Below, in pieces: positions 48,724 through 58,953 of a stretch of 64,000 nucleotides of DNA. Positions within the stretch are counted from its first letter, which is position 1. Each line of letters opens with the position of its first letter. The stretch covers positions 100,659-164,658 of the forward strand of contig NXFV01000391.1 in the NCBI GenBank assembly GCA_002803225.1, given 5' to 3'. The notes under the pieces were generated by a model, which did not search any database, had not been told where the DNA came from, and saw only the letters and a program-made list of their open reading frames with translations. Origin of the DNA: Gamarada debralockiae. Taxonomy: Eukaryota > Ascomycota > Leotiomycetes > Helotiales > Hyphodiscaceae. Both the position numbers and the translations under genes were made by a program.

Positions 48724-50562
48724 TTAGTATAGATATATGTCCTGCTCTTCCAGGCCCCATTCGACCCAGTCTTTGCCCCCCTTCTCGCAAAAAGAGAACA
48801 TGTTATCACCTCCCTCTCTAGAAGGGTGCGCGCCTTTTCTTTTGCTTGGAATGTACACATCGCCAATGACTTTATAGTGGCCTAGTGTAGAGGTCTCCCG
48901 CAAAATAAATGGACTCGTCCCACCAAATAACACACAACAAATATCATTCTTGAGAACTAGTGGAGGACCTAAGCCGAAATACCCTCGTCGTGTAAGGATG
49001 AACTGCCGATTGTACGTGCAGCTTTGTATCCAATAATGAAACATATCAAATTCTTCCTGCTTATGATCGTTCTGCTGCTCTTCCTTATTCAGGCGTTGGA
49101 TGTATACTGCCCTGCAAAGTTGCCAGTGTTCCCAACTGCCGATATGCCTTCCTAGCGAAATAGTTTCAGCAAACGCAATATCTTGGTCAGACATTGCATA
49201 TGGCGATATAGACTCTGTGTGGTGTGAAATAGTACTCCATAGTGAGCTGAGCTCGTCAATAGATGGCTTCTCGTTAAAGGTGTTGGATTTGAAGTCCACT
49301 TGATCGAACAGCACGCCTCGGACCTTTAGAACATTTTTGTCGGAGACGTTTAGTCGTCTCTTAGAAAAGGATGTTATGGGTTGTGACCTTAGGTTTGTTC
49401 CATAAGGGGAGGCTATCCTAACCTCGAAGACATTCACATCCCAACGTGGCACCCAGGAGGGATAATTGTCTTGAATCGTGGTTTCGGTATGCTGAATATA
49501 ATCTAAAAGCTTAATATTGCGTGTCGAGTTGATATGCTGTCGTGCTAGATCTAAGTAGACCTCATGGAAAGGTTTTGTATAATCAGGCCGAATATTGATA
49601 GGAAGTGTAGTCCTACTGGCGAGGGACAGAAAAGCATAAACACGATCACTTCGTTCTTTGAAGTTAAGAGAGCGTGAATAGTGAAACAGGTCGAGGAACG
49701 AGACTTCCGCAGAGTTAAGGGCGTTATAGAGCGACATCGTCTCTCGCCGATTTCGAATCCTGTACATTTCAAGATGTAGACCATTCATCCTATCGGCACT
49801 TGTTGGATTCCGCAGCCAGACTTGAGGGAGCCTTTGTTCCATCCAAATCCAAACTCGAACTACCTTTTGCCAGTTTATCTCCAAGCCACCCCATATTATC
49901 ACAGCATCAGCAGAAAGCCCCGCCTCTTGGACTACCCAGCCACGCTCAAACCAAGGTTCTTGAGTTAACGCCAGCAATGATTTCCATCTTTCATCTCCTG
50001 CACGCCCTTCTCGCTCCTCCGCATCTGGGAAAGGAAAACTACCATAGGAGAGGCCAGCATCTTTCAACCCTTTCAAGATCATTTCGTCCAGCTCTACTAC
50101 CAAGGACGCTGCAGCCTGTGCGTTTCCATTTTCGTTTGCTCCAAGACAGATCACGACCCTGTTTGCTTTGCTGTATATTTGTCCCATGAGCGAAACTTGT
50201 TTTCCTTTCTCCACCAAATCTTCTTGATTAATGCAGATCGAGTCCGCCCAAAGGGTACGAGGCTCCTTGGGCAAGCGGACATCCCTTAGGACGTTCCATA
50301 AATTGTGGGTAATGTTGACAAGCTCCCCATTACACGTTATCTCATGATCTCGCAGATCGCTGCCCCACACGTAGGAAATCGCCTCAAAATAAGGCATCTT
50401 GCGCAGAGGCGAGATAATAAGGCTGCATTCTAAGGGCTCGTCGTCCTTCCCGGCGTGGAGGACCATGTAGCGGATAACCTCGCCATCGGGCAGTGGTTTA
50501 TACACGCCGCCGGCCTTTTCTCGAGTCTGAGAATCGAAAAGCTTCTTAAAGATGCGATCCAT
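48724..50562 (-). CDS. HET-domain (heterokaryon incompatibility) protein
   Basis: A single-exon frame of 612 residues starting at the ATG at 50562; the frame stays open to 50655 without another ATG. The HET domain (PF06985 type, about 45-190) is complete: FEAISYVWGSD, ITHNLWNVLRDVR, LWADSICINQED and GKQVSLMGQIYSKANRVVIC. The C-terminus has the usual ending of the family: YFGLGPPLVLKNDICCVLFGG followed by PFILRETS..GHYKVIGDVYI. HET proteins trigger cell death on nonself recognition. A different-frame ATG at 50789 (MAPFTVSSPPQQIAS) overlaps the first codons and could be an alternative 5' exon. No disabling mutation is seen. The gene is isolated between AT-richer stretches. Confidence 0.88.
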   Translation of the reverse strand: MDRIFKKLFDSQTREKAGGVYKPLPDGEVIRYMVLHAGKDDEPLECSLIISPLRKMPYFEAISYVWGSDLRDHEITCNGELVNITHNLWNVLRDVRLPKEPRTLWADSICINQEDLVEKGKQVSLMGQIYSKANRVVICLGANENGNAQAAASLVVELDEMILKGLKDAGLSYGSFPFPDAEEREGRAGDERWKSLLALTQEPWFERGWVVQEAGLSADAVIIWGGLEINWQKVVRVWIWMEQRLPQVWLRNPTSADRMNGLHLEMYRIRNRRETMSLYNALNSAEVSFLDLFHYSRSLNFKERSDRVYAFLSLASRTTLPINIRPDYTKPFHEVYLDLARQHINSTRNIKLLDYIQHTETTIQDNYPSWVPRWDVNVFEVRIASPYGTNLRSQPITSFSKRRLNVSDKNVLKVRGVLFDQVDFKSNTFNEKPSIDELSSLWSTISHHTESISPYAMSDQDIAFAETISLGRHIGSWEHWQLCRAVYIQRLNKEEQQNDHKQEEFDMFHYWIQSCTYNRQFILTRRGYFGLGPPLVLKNDICCVLFGGTSPFILRETSTLGHYKVIGDVYIPSKRKGAHPSREGGDNMFSFCEKGGKDWVEWGLEEQDIYLY

Positions 50563-52186
50563 AGAAAGGTAGCTAGCTGCCTTGCCTTCGAGTGATCTAT
50601 CCTTCGTACAAGAGTCTTTCTGGAATTCTGGTGCCACAGTCTTGAAGTAGTCCAAGATTTAGAACTGCAACTAGTCTCTCTAGAACAAGTCTCCTTGGAG
50701 GATCCGCTTTTCGGGAGACAGAATGATTCGTGAGGAGTTGGTGGGCTTGCGATCTGTTGTGGTGGTGATGATACCGTGAAGGGCGCCAAATGTCGTGCGA
50801 TAATGTATTACTTTTCAGAGGTGTGGCCGCTCAAGGCTACCGGGGAACTTCATTTGGCCGCACTTTTTTCTTTTTTGACTCACGTTCTACGAGCGTACAT
50901 ATAATTTGAGTATAAATATAGAAGTACAGCCTCATTTTCAGCTGGAGATAGCACTACGGATACTTTTGAATGAGGCTTGAAAGCTGCAATAGGTTGGCTA
51001 CCGGTATACTTTCTTCCTATCTTCCTAGTCTCTCGCTATTTCAAAGCCGCAACTCATCTGCAGGACTTTTGAGGCCAACTCTAAACATAAAAACTACTCC
51101 TGAGAGCTACAATGAGAGTGTAAAACTAGGAACACTCTTTGCTTATACTGGAGTTTTATAGAGTGTTGATCTGTTAAGTGCACTATCCTAACTTGCATTG
51201 GAAGTAAATTACTAAGTCTTGGTGGTTTCCATGAATTGAATGTTAAGGAACACTTCAGCACATTACAACAAATGCTCTATTAGTGGTGAAGCACTGTAAA
51301 CAAACAGCCAATGATTTAAACTGGCTGATTATGGAGAGGATATCCTTGGACAGGACAGCTTATCAGTATGGTAATCAAGATATGGAAGAGGCTCAGGTCA
51401 AATATAAAATCAATGCGGGGACTTGGAGAGCTTTAGACTCTAATAATGTGATGCTGGGACTATCTGGCTTGCTCCCGGCAGTTACGAAAGAAAGGCAAAA
51501 GGCCGCACAATAAAACATGGCCCGATCGGCTGAAGAAAAGCAATGATTTGTGCTATATTGTGCAGGCAGCTGAGATAATAGACGACGGAAAAGAAATGTT
51601 GTGCAATTATTGACTGCATATGTCATCGAACGTGGAAATGGGGTTCTATAATAACCCATCTTCGTCGTTTGGCTGAGGTATGTATTTCGTTCCACTCGTC
51701 TGGAGGGGCCGAGCGGGAAGAGGCACTTTTGGGGTTCATGCAAAGACTTGTGCTTTCAGCCCAAAGTAATCCTGACACCTTCGACCTTTGATATACCCCT
51801 ATTTTATTTCCTCGGTAAGCTTGGGACCAATCCCCCCTCCCTCCCCCCCGGGGGACCCCCGAAACACCCAAAGAAACGTTGGTCTACGCTCATTCCTACT
51901 TTTTGAAGCTCGATCTCCGACAAGTCCACTCACTCGGGCAGAAGTGAAGAGCGTGGAGCAATTCAGATGCTCTTTCGAGAATGGATGGAGTGGTACAAGT
52001 ACACGATATCTCGGTTATGGCAGTGTTCCTTGACATGCCTATCAGAAAGGAGACCCTACTTCCTTGACCACAACATTGACCATACATCAAGTACCACCTT
52101 GGGCCTCTACATACGTACCCGCATGTCGCTGGCCTTACCATTACGTTGGCAACGGTTGTTGGACAGAAATTTAGGGTAGGAAGCGG
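50563..52186. other. Intergenic 1.6 kb
   Basis: Upstream of the HET gene. Moderately AT-rich, with a C/G homopolymer-like block near 51828-51858. Short open frames only. Confidence 0.45.
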
Positions 52187-52567
52187 TCATATTCCCGAAT
52201 ATAGCATGGTCGCCGAGCTCTCCATTGTCAAAGTTGACTCTGAATCAAGCGATTCCAGTATTGCAACGACAACAAAGCGAGACCCTCCCGTCGTCCGGAA
52301 CGTTCCTCCATACACGGACTCTGACAGTCCATGAATAGCAGCCCAAGTATCACCCTGCAGCATGGCTTGGTCTACTCGGCCGCTACTGCGTCTACCTCTA
52401 TATCCAGTGCCATCGAGAAAATAGCGTGTGATTATAGGGAAGCTATCTTCGTCTCCGTATCGGTGGAAAATTAGAGACAGCAAAGTGGTGTGAGGCGCAA
52501 GCCGAGCGGGATATGAATCAGCAGACCTCCATTCAGCATAGTGTCTGCCTGCAGAGAGGGCTAGCAT
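52187..52567 (-). CDS. Doubtful short open frame, unknown
   Basis: From the ATG near 52567 the minus strand reads about 126 codons (MLALSAGRHYAEW, PHTTLLSLIFHRYGDEDSF, TGYRGRRSSGRVDQAM, SVYGGTFRTTGGSRFVVVAI). The composition looks protein-like and codon use is less AT-biased than the flanks, but no domain, homologue or splice partner is recognised. It may be a fragment. Confidence 0.25.
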   Translation of the reverse strand: MLALSAGRHYAEWRSADSYPARLAPHTTLLSLIFHRYGDEDSFPIITRYFLDGTGYRGRRSSGRVDQAMLQGDTWAAIHGLSESVYGGTFRTTGGSRFVVVAILESLDSESTLTMESSATMLYSGI

Positions 52568-53804
52568 TCCATGGGGCACGATACCATTCTTGGGTTTTAG
52601 AGGTGTGAGACTTGTGAACTTCTCAGCTACTCAAAGGCAAAGCTGCCCAATACTCTCACGATATCGTCCATCTGAGATCAGCCGAGACGTGAGATTAGGT
52701 ATTCTGATGGGAAACGTGGGAGGAGGTACGAAGTATAAGAAGGGATAGCTTCCTTTTCAAGATGAATGATTTAAGCTGCAGCAGATCTCAAAGTCATAGA
52801 CGCTCAACTTATCGAAAATCTTAAACACTCCTTACAATACCCGTGATCACCATCAGCTCACAGCACCAGCCCTTTGATACAGACCTATACACCTTCGCTC
52901 TTCCTTCTATCAACCGCCTCAAAACTTCCGTCACAACGGCTCAAGGAGTCTACTCCAACTATCAACTTGACTCATACGGCTGCTCCTGCGTTGGTGGTAT
53001 CGCCTGCAAAACATGTACCCATTGTGGAGGCCATGCTCGCAAGTAAGCTTCATCTTTCCGTGTGTACAGAACCCGCTTTACGGATACTTCAAAGGCGCGA
53101 TAAGTGCAAGAGGTTCAGTGGCACTGGCATGACAGGATCTCCATGTCCCGTTCATGCTGCCTACAATTCAACAGGTAGTTACGTTACTTCCCAATAATCC
53201 ACCAGCATATGGCAGCAACACTGGCTACGGAGGCAATACTGGATATGGACAGCAAGGCTACAGATCTACCCTGGCAGTTAGATCTACGATCTCGATGCGG
53301 AGGCGGTTTGTCTTTACCGGTGTGGGCTACTAGATCGGATAGGAAGGCGATTGTGCGGGATTCTGGGGAATGGGGATACACAGGAGTTTTGAGATTGGTT
53401 TCCTTTGGGTTTTTCGTCGGTGGATGGACATTTCCTTTCTCGGCTTTGTTGCATCCTATGTTCGAATTGGATTGTGACATCCCTGCGTGGCGAAAGGCCA
53501 GTACATCACGAAAACCTCAACACAAAATAACATTTTATTCGTAACCATCTAATCCTATATTTGAACCTTTGATAAATCCGTTTAACTTCGTCACCTGGTT
53601 CTCTGACGCAACGGATTGTTACTAAGATTTTAGTAAGCCTTTTCGAATGCATGTTAAATCATGCATTCGTCGTGCGGAGGGGTTCTGTAGTCAAAAATGC
53701 TTTAGGTAGTGCTTGCTCTACAAGAAATATTTTAAAACTGCGCGCCTTTATCATGCATAGGCTACGGGATATATAAACCGGCTTTTATTCCTCGCTACGA
53801 GTCC
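52568..53804. other. Intergenic with low-complexity coding-like fragment
   Basis: Around 53196-53262 the plus strand encodes a Gly/Tyr/Asn repeat (PAYGSNTGYGGNTGYGQQGY). A short frame before it (about 52843-53045) has a Cys cluster near its end (CSCVGGIACKTCTHCGG). They might be exons of one small gene, but I could not join them convincingly. Confidence 0.35.
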
Positions 53805-54701
53805 TCATGCTCCCTTTCCCCCGAAGCTAATCCCACTGATTGGACCATTGCTGATTCCTATCTGGAAGCCGCTGTTTTGGTTTCCAAATGTTACTTTCGT
53901 TGAACGATTCTGACCTTCACTTGCAGCTTTTGTAATAACCTCCTCCCCACTCATTGAAAGGAGCTCTTGGAGCAACTTCCGCGAAGAATCAAGCGCGGCT
54001 CGTTCTCCTTCAATCTGCTCGATCGCGTTGTCTTTATCCTCTGTATTCTGAACCCTCTCTTGCCCTATGCCAGCAAGGTCTAGTTCTCGTAGAGTGCACT
54101 CTACTTCTGCCAGTTGTCTGTCTGTCGCCGAAATAGCCCCGGAGATCTCTGCCTGCTTTGTTGAAATAGACTTCTTGACCTCTTCTGTAATTTGGGTATG
54201 GTGCAACGAACTATATCTACACCATAATAATGAGTAACCCCATTGCTTAGGACATCTCAAGTATACGTACAAAGTCGCTATGCTAACCACTGAATTGATA
54301 GTGAGCTTGCAGGTTTGAAGTTGCGCAGATGTGGACTTTATTCGGCGCTGCTTGAAGAAGCCCACATTTGCCCGATCCTGCCACGATAATTTTCCTTCTT
54401 CAGAATGTCTGGTCCAATGTTGGAGATCGGCCCTGAACTTGTCGCACGCTGTCGCGCAGGTGCTGATTGCGACCTTTGACTCGTTGGCCACAGTTCCTCC
54501 AAGCGACTTCCACTCTGGATCATCAATAGCTTGAAGTGATTTGAGGGCCATGTCAACGGAGCGCAGATCTTCTTTCAGGCTCTCCACAGATTTTGGCGCA
54601 TCGATGATCCCCTGGAGGTCATCAAGCAGAAGTCTTGTACCATGCAGCGCTGGGACAGTGACGCCAACAATACTTGCCGCAACGCTGAGAGGGTCGGCCA
54701 T
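53805..54701 (-). CDS. Helo-like cell-death effector with C-terminal amyloid motif
   Basis: Exons (minus) 54701-54271 and 54216-53805 give 280 residues. The N-terminus (MADPLSVAASIVGVTVPALH, then LLLDDLQGIIDAP, VESLKEDLRSVDMALKSLQ) is the fungal Helo-like_N type domain found on NLRs and free effectors. A long helical part follows, ending EQIEGERAALDSSRKLLQEL. The last ~30 residues hold VTFGNQNSGFQIGISNGPIS, the repeated N-x-G-x-Q-x-G-x-x-x-G pattern of fungal amyloid signalling motifs. The adjacent divergent NLR carries a matching motif at its N-terminus, so this is likely its effector: the NLR motif would template amyloid folding and activate the Helo-like domain at membranes. The intron (54 bp) has no stop, so retention stays in frame. 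Domain and motif are seen; cell-death activity is inferred from the family. Confidence 0.88.
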   Translation of the reverse strand: MADPLSVAASIVGVTVPALHGTRLLLDDLQGIIDAPKSVESLKEDLRSVDMALKSLQAIDDPEWKSLGGTVANESKVAISTCATACDKFRADLQHWTRHSEEGKLSWQDRANVGFFKQRRIKSTSAQLQTCKLTINSVVSIATLYVYLRCPKQWGYSLLWCRYSSLHHTQITEEVKKSISTKQAEISGAISATDRQLAEVECTLRELDLAGIGQERVQNTEDKDNAIEQIEGERAALDSSRKLLQELLSMSGEEVITKAASEGQNRSTKVTFGNQNSGFQIGISNGPISGISFGGKGA

Positions 54702-54895
54702 TTGTAGTTGATGCAAATGAAATCGTCGGGACTAAGAAACTGATTGAGCGTGGGCATGCTACACGGCTGTAGTTGAATGTTCGGCTGAGGCGTGGCCTTG
54801 CGCGTTGAAGGTTGAGGCGCAGGCGCCAGCCCACAGGCGCCTGCACATCATGATTCTGTCTCCCGGACCAATATCGCTCTGCCAACATACATAGC
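54702..54895. promoter_or_regulatory. Shared bidirectional promoter with 9-bp inverted repeat
   Basis: Only 194 bp separate the start codons of the effector and the NLR. A perfect inverted repeat, GCAGGCGCC (54819-54827) and GGCGCCTGC (54836-54844) with an 8-bp loop, lies in it, about 50 bp from the NLR start. It could bind a dimeric regulator acting on both genes; this is inference. Confidence 0.5.
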
Positions 54896-57092
54896 ATGGC
54901 ACAAAACAGTACCGCGATTTCTTTCGGCGATCAGAACTGCGGTTTTCAAGTGGGGCAAAGCTTCGCACCGATAAGTGCCGAGATCCACCTCCCGCCCGGT
55001 AAGCTGGATCAAGCCCAAGCTCGCCTAGCTAATACCATACTCACGTAGACCGGCCGGAAATACCACCAAGTCCCTCCTCCACCGTCCCCTTCCGCCGCGA
55101 CCCTGATTTCGTCGATCGTCGAACGCTACTTGATCAACTACACCAAAAGTGTTCGGTACCAGCGGCGAGGACTGCTCTAGTCGGCTTGGGCGGGGCTGGG
55201 TAAGTGAGAAGAGCAGCACCCATTTCGAATGCTAACTCGGGCGAAGAAAGTCGCAGCTTGCCATCGAATACTCCTACCAAATCAGATGCCAATCGCCCGA
55301 GAGATGGGTTTTCTGGGTACATGCGAGCAACGCTGCCCGTTTCGAGCAAAGTTATCGGGAGATCGCAGACTGGGTCAGGATTCCTCAACGTCGAGATCCA
55401 AAGGCGAATATATTCCAGCTCGTTCACGACTGGCTGCGGGACGAGACGAACGGAAGTTGGCTTCTTATCCTCGACAACGCCGATGATACTAGTTGGCTTG
55501 TCGATGCCCAAACCACGAGCCAGGCGGCGCCGGCAGGCGGCTTACCTCCCGGGCCTGCGCAAGCGCTCTCGGCGTATCTGCCTCAGAGCCGCAATGGATC
55601 GATCCTCGTCACGACCCGTACAAGAGACGTGTCACCGAAGTTGGTAGAAGAGAACGACATCATCACTGTGGAGCCGATGGACGAGGGGCATGCGCTAGCG
55701 CTCTTTGGAAAGAAACTAGGAACACCGGCCGACACGAAGGATATGGCCGAGCTAGCGGCAGCACTCGACTTTATGCCGCTTGCTATTGTTCAGGCGGCCG
55801 CGTACATTAAGCAAAGAGCCCCACGGTGTTCAGTCCGACAGTATATTGAGAAGTTCCAGAAGACCGATCAAGCCAAGACAAATCTCTTGAATTACGAAGC
55901 AGGACACCTTCGCAGAGACCGGGATGCTAAAAACTCGATTATTATAACCTGGCAAATATCGTTTGATTATATCCACCAGGCGAGGCCATCGGCAGCTGAT
56001 CTACTGTCACTTATGAGTTTTTTTGACCGACAGGGGATTCCAGAAGCTCTAGTTCGGAATCGAAGCGAAACAAGAAATAGGAATGGAGACTTGGAAAGCC
56101 GTACTAGCGACAACGAAGGGCGGGACGACGAAGACAGTAGATCAGAATCTAGCATCAACGACGAGTTCGAGGATGATATACTAACGTTACGAAATTATTC
56201 CTTTATCTTCGTCAACGTAGACACGATCACGTTTGGGATGCATCGGTTAGTGCAACTTGCGATGCAAAAGTGGCTAGCGGGTCATGGGCAGCTTGAAAGA
56301 TGGAAACAGCAGTATATCAAGAACCTCTGCACGGAATTTCCGCCGGGGGTCCACGAGAACTGGGTAAAGTGTAGCGCGCTTTTCCCTCACGCAAAGTCCG
56401 CATTGACGCAGCAACCGAAAGGGGAAGGTTCTTTAAGAGAGTGGGCTTTACTGCTATATAACGCTGCAAGGTATGCGCGGGCAAGAGGGAATTTCACTGA
56501 CGCAAAGAACATGTCTGTCAAGTCTATGGAGGTCCGGAAAATACAACTTGGTCAGGAGGATGAGGAGACATTAAGTAGCATGGCGATGGTAGGCTTGGTG
56601 TATCTCTTTGGAGGGATATGGACAGAGGCCGAAGCACTGCAGGTGCAAGTGATGGAGACGCGGACGAGGGTGCTGGGTGCGGAGCATCCTGACACGCTGT
56701 GCAGCATGAACAATCTGGCGTCGACGTACCGGAATCAAGGCCGCTGGGCGGAGGCCGAAGCGCTGGAGGTGCAAGTGATGGAGGTGCGGAAGAGGGTGCT
56801 GGGCGCGGAGCATCCTGCCACGCTGAGGAGCATGGGCAATCTGGCGTCGACGTACTGGAATCAAGGCCGATGGGCGGAGGCCGAAGCGCTGGAGGTGCAA
56901 GTGATGGAGACGTTCACGAGAGTGCTGGGCACGGAGCATCCTGACACGCTGACTAGCATGAACAATCTGGCGTCGACGTACCGGAATCAAGGCCGCTGGG
57001 CGGAGGCCGAAGCGCTGGACGTGCAAGTGATGGAGGTGCGGAAGAGGGTGGTTAGCTGTGACGAATCGTCCCATACTCACGTGCCGCAATGA
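54896..57092 (+). CDS. NLR (STAND) receptor: amyloid motif, NB-ARC, TPR; C-terminus cut by an insertion
   Basis: Exons 54896-54998, 55049-55199 and 55247-57092 give 699 residues. Residues 9-31 (SFGDQNCGFQVGQ, then APISAEIH) match the neighbour effector's C-terminal motif at about 12 of 22 positions. NB-ARC follows: FVDRRTLLDQLHQKC, P-loop GLGGAGKSQ (80-88), Walker B LLILDNADD (157-165), ILVTTRTRD, FMPLAI (GxP-like), and GMHRLVQLAMQKW (MHD-like, about 415). TPRs start near 495 (NAARYARARGNFTDAKNM) and become near-identical 42-residue units (LGAEHPDTL, NNLASTYRNQGRWAEAEAL). The frame ends in 13 residues coded by the inserted TG..CA element at 57057. A decayed TPR tail lies beyond it. The first two introns have CTAAT/CTAAC branch sites. 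Recognition is probably altered or lost through truncation, but sensor core and motif are intact. Confidence 0.9.
56637..57056 (+). repeat. 126-bp tandem repeats coding the NLR TPR units
   Basis: Units start at 56637, 56763, 56889 and 57015, exactly 126 bp apart; the fourth is cut by the insertion after 42 bp. They are nearly identical in DNA over most of their length. Differences cluster in the codons after QVMET/QVMEV and after HP.TL. The repeats are GC-rich compared with the flanks. Such identity points to recent duplication or gene conversion. Confidence 0.9.
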
Positions 57093-57325
57093 CTTAGACG
57101 GAAGACGTAGGTTCCGAGTCGGCGCTGCGCTGCCTCTACTCTAGGTTTCAGCTATATAAGGGGCGGACCTCCCACTGGATTCCATTTCTCTTCTCTTCTT
57201 CTTTCTTTAGCTTAGAATTCTCGATAGTGCAATCTAGAAAGCTAGTCGACTCGTTGCATCTAGTGTTCATTTGTGACGGTCCACTATGGCCCTGGAGGCT
57301 TCAGCACTTTCTACGTGCCGTCACA
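57057..57325. mobile_element. Solo LTR (269 bp) inserted in the NLR gene
   Basis: The element begins TGTGACGAATCG and ends GTGCCGTCACA, a 7-bp inverted terminal repeat of TG..CA type. Inside are TATATAAG (57153-57160), as in an LTR promoter, and a pyrimidine-rich run. The TPR reading frame resumes at once on the right (LGAEHPDTL). The 5-bp flanks TTAGC and CTAGG share only the central TAG, so a clean target duplication is not shown. No internal retroelement sequence is present. Confidence 0.65.
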
Positions 57326-57559
57326 CTAGGCGCAGAGCATCCAGATACGCTAACTAGCATGAGCAATCTTGCCTTTACGTGGAAAGGATACGGCCGAGAT
57401 ACAGAGGCCCTCAAACTAATAGAGGAATGTATAGCGGTATAGACTAGGATCTTAGGTACTAATCACCCCGATATTTTGTCTTCCTCTACAGCATTGCTTA
57501 GGTGGAAGATAGAGGAATCAGAGATTAGTACCTCAGCCAACAAAGGTCTGGATGTGTAA
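57326..57559 (+). pseudogene. Orphaned 3' remnant of the NLR TPR array
   Basis: Right after the inserted element the plus strand reads LGAEHPDTLTSMSNLAFTW, GRDTEALKLIEECIAV, a TAG stop (57440-57442), then TRILGTNHPDILSSSTALL and a final TAA at 57557. These are the last TPR units of the receptor next door. The TAG replaces an expected Gln codon, as a C-to-T change would do. The segment is AT-richer than the repeats upstream, consistent with decay after separation. Confidence 0.8.
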
Positions 57560-58645
57560 TAATATAAGTAGTCAGAATGAATAGAAATAATATAAGCTAG
57601 TGAAAAATGTTTGCTAAGTACATGTATCATATTATCATAACTGTGATAGAGAGGGGCTTGGGGGTGGGGTAATAGGGCTGTAGTGAAATGATGCGGCTCA
57701 GCAGTGGTGGCAAATGGTAAGTTTTTCGAATATAGAATTTTCTAGAAGAATCATTTATTCTACCACAAATCGATTTTGGATACTGTAACCTTACTATAGT
57801 ATAACGCTATTCAATGTCGAGATTGCAGGTGACTAAGTGGCTTACCTCAGGGCTGCGTCATTTATCACAATTCCAACCCGTTCCCACAACGGCCGTTTTA
57901 AACAACGGTACGGATGGCACACCTTGTTCTGAACAGCTTTTTCCCAGATTCCTCCTCACAGTGTCCGATGTTGGACTTTCTGGCAAATTATATGTTGTAC
58001 GACCGTGGCACATTGTCATTCCCATATCTACCCAACCGGAGACTGCAAAAAAAGCAAGTCACGACGACCTGCGGCCAAACACCTGACCAACCTTCCCCAA
58101 CTGAGGAAGATTGGACCGTTGTGTCTCCGTTGGGTAAGGTCACGGTGCACACGGCCACGGCCCCTTGACGAGCTTGTGAAGTTCAGGGTTATCCCCCTTT
58201 CCGAGAAATCTGTCGTGCGACTGGTACGCTGGGAATTGAGTCGTGCTGGTAGTAGATATGTTAGACAGAATGAGATACATGTGGTTATTCGGATTAAAAA
58301 GGAGTTACACGAAGGAGAGCCGTAGCTGGCCATCGGTGAACGGTTGGAGAAGAGAATGCGGAGATCACGTCTCTTGTTGGTGATTCCGACGACAGTGCGA
58401 CGGTGTTGCGGTTGTCGCGGAAATTGTGTTATTTTTCGCTGAAGAAACCCACGTGGTTTATTTCTGTTTCCCAAATGAGAGGGTTACTCGGTGGGTATTG
58501 GGTACCGGTGCTTGTGATCGATCACCCTGTGAGTGACCTCAAACTCCGAGACTCAGGAGTAAAGAGGTAGACGACAACGAAAGGCGATATTGGGCTAGTG
58601 TAATTTGTTACAATAGGAGTTATTCAAGAGACCGTGGCAATGAGG
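57560..58645. other. Intergenic 1.1 kb
   Basis: The first 250 bp are AT-rich. From about 57810 to 58470 overlapping open frames occur on both strands (up to 148 codons, minus, 58474-58028) with no recognised protein. I cannot support a gene. Confidence 0.4.
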
Positions 58646-58778
58646 TCAGACAAAACACCAGTCTTGCTCAACCTCAATCCATTTGCCTTCGGATGGCGCT
58701 CGTTCCGTGCCATCAATCTCCTGTGATGTCCAAGGCGGATTTGGAAATCTATGATAGGGGCTTCCTTCTTGTACAACG

Positions 58779-58953
58779 CTGTGAAGTCTCGGGGTCAGTA
58801 ATCGCTCAATAGAGGTAAAAGATTAGAGCTAAGTGGGGTTCATGAGTTATAGGCTCCAAAGATATCCTCGAGAGGGCCGAAGACGGAAGTAGAAACTCAT
58901 TGATCTCGTCGCATTCCTGGGGGGAAAACAACAATTCCCGAAGGTGTACTTAC
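58779..58953 (-). repeat. Intron related to the one at 59508-59672 (introner-like)
   Basis: This 175-bp intron runs from GTAAGTACACC to GAGACTTCACAG. Its 3' ~95 bp align with the neighbouring 165-bp intron of the same gene; the last ~35 bp are almost identical (ATTGAGCGATTACTGAC as branch region). Differences are mostly C/T and A/G. Confidence 0.7.

Noticed and set aside
56571..57089. 172-codon open frame antisense to the NLR repeats
   Set aside because: It is an open shadow produced by the GC-rich 126-bp repeats; its His/Leu-rich periodic sequence has the repeat length.
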